This document shows, in pieces, positions 63,387 through 64,000 of a DNA stretch of 64,000 bases (the first letter of the stretch is position 1; each line of letters begins with the position of its first letter). Origin of the DNA: Paraburkholderia sacchari. Its GTDB lineage: Bacteria > Pseudomonadota > Gammaproteobacteria > Burkholderiales > Burkholderiaceae. Both the position numbers and the translations under genes were made by a program. Where the stretch lies: positions 186,001 through 250,000 of the forward strand of contig NZ_JTDB02000006.1 in assembly GCF_000785435.2 (NCBI RefSeq), given 5' to 3'. The notes below the pieces were generated by a model. That model saw nothing but the letters and a program-made list of their open reading frames with translations, was not told the origin of the DNA and ran no database searches.

Positions 63387-64000
63387 TTACATCGCCACGG
63401 TGTCGGCCACGTCCTTGAAGTCCGCGATCTGGTCGAAGTTCATGTACTGATAGATCTTGTCGCCGTTCGCGTTGAGCACGCCCATGTCGGCCATGTACTC
63501 GGCCTTGGTCGGGATCTTGCCCAGACGCGAGCAAATCGCCGCCAGTTCCGCCGAGCCCAGGTACACGTTCGTGTTCTTGCCCAGACGGTTCGGGAAGTTA
63601 CGCGTCGAGGTCGACATGACCGTTGCGCCTTCGCGAACCTGTGCCTGGTTACCCATGCACAGCGAGCAGCCCGGCATTTCGGTACGCGCGCCAGCCGTTC
63701 CGAACACGCCGTAGTGGCCTTCTTCGGTCAGCTGCTTCTGGTCCATCTTGGTCGGCGGGGCGACCCACAGCTTGACCGGAATATCGCGCTTGCCTTCGAG
63801 CAGCTTCGAAGCCGCACGGAAGTGACCGATGTTGGTCATGCACGAACCGATGAACACTTCGTCGATCTTCGCGCCTGCGACGTCGGAGAGCGTCTTCACG
63901 TCGTCCGGATCGTTCGGGCACGCCACGATCGGCTCGTGCACGTCGGCCAGATCGATCTCGATGACGGCGGCGTACTCGGCATCCGCGTCCGGTTGCAGCA
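63387..64000 (-). CDS. acnB: Aconitate hydratase B, C-terminal part (runs off window end)
   Basis: About 203 residues of the C-terminal catalytic region. The [4Fe-4S] ligands are visible in [14 protein letters not shown] and [20 protein letters not shown], and [20 protein letters not shown] is the conserved substrate-binding block. This is the AcnB type ([11 protein letters not shown], then [13 protein letters not shown]) of the TCA cycle, isomerising citrate to isocitrate. The 5' part lies beyond the window. A housekeeping gene with normal codon use. Confidence 0.96.
   Translation of the reverse strand, partial: LQPDADAEYAAVIEIDLADVHEPIVACPNDPDDVKTLSDVAGAKIDEVFIGSCMTNIGHFRAASKLLEGKRDIPVKLWVAPPTKMDQKQLTEEGHYGVFGTAGARTEMPGCSLCMGNQAQVREGATVMSTSTRNFPNRLGKNTNVYLGSAELAAICSRLGKIPTKAEYMADMGVLNANGDKIYQYMNFDQIADFKDVADTVAM

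Overview
The window is GC-rich, densely coded DNA of a betaproteobacterium, most likely Burkholderia sensu lato (Paraburkholderia, Caballeronia or Burkholderia). The evidence is the E. coli-length argG, acnB, many LysR regulators, the emr-type efflux operon and several small Burkholderiales-type proteins. No rRNA, tRNA or CRISPR array is visible, and the genus is an inference from protein sequence only.

Layout. 1-4.9 kb: a UbiD-type decarboxylase (cut by the window start) divergent from a LysR regulator, an aldehyde dehydrogenase and a broken xdhC, then a lipoprotein. 5-13.3 kb: an eroded stretch with a DUF155 protein, a GST, two LysR genes and an MFS pump, mixed with remnants of PhaZ, an alpha/beta hydrolase, nitronate monooxygenase and a response regulator. 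13.3-18.6 kb: a tripartite efflux operon (emrA, nodT-type outer-membrane factor, marR, emrB) with operators of one consensus in front of three of the genes. 18.7-23.5 kb: a mobile-element zone. An IS5-family copy has landed exactly on the start codon of an SDR gene. A broken IS1182-type transposase is fused in frame to a piece of etfB. 24-30.3 kb: a three-gene operon of DUF2760, Hsp70-like and Hsp70-like/DUF3731 proteins. 30.4-45 kb: a CSS-EAL phosphodiesterase, a metallo-beta-lactamase-fold protein, argG, an orphan AbiEi-type antitoxin, a cold-shock gene with small unknown genes, a NarK transporter behind a leader hairpin with a U-tract, a quinone reductase/LysR pair, a GH108 lysozyme-like/holin-like pair and a phosphoesterase.

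45.8-56.9 kb holds the clearest regulatory theme. Three promoters share one architecture: an FNR/Anr-type box, exactly 21 bp, then a -10-like hexamer. They face (i) ornithine decarboxylase plus a PotE antiporter fused to a periplasmic binding domain, (ii) lemA-ygcG-TPM, and (iii) DUF2933, an isoprenylcysteine methyltransferase-like protein and a copper-type P-type ATPase. This suggests a low-oxygen stress island combining proton-consuming decarboxylation, envelope functions and metal export.

57-64 kb: an O-methyltransferase, an internally deleted phospholipase C-type protein, a RidA remnant, a histidine phosphatase, an AraC/VOC pair, ChrA, and the 3' end of acnB with a strong terminator.

The best candidates for undescribed biology are the twin Hsp70/DUF2760 operon, the PotE-binding-protein fusion and the shared oxygen-responsive promoter architecture.
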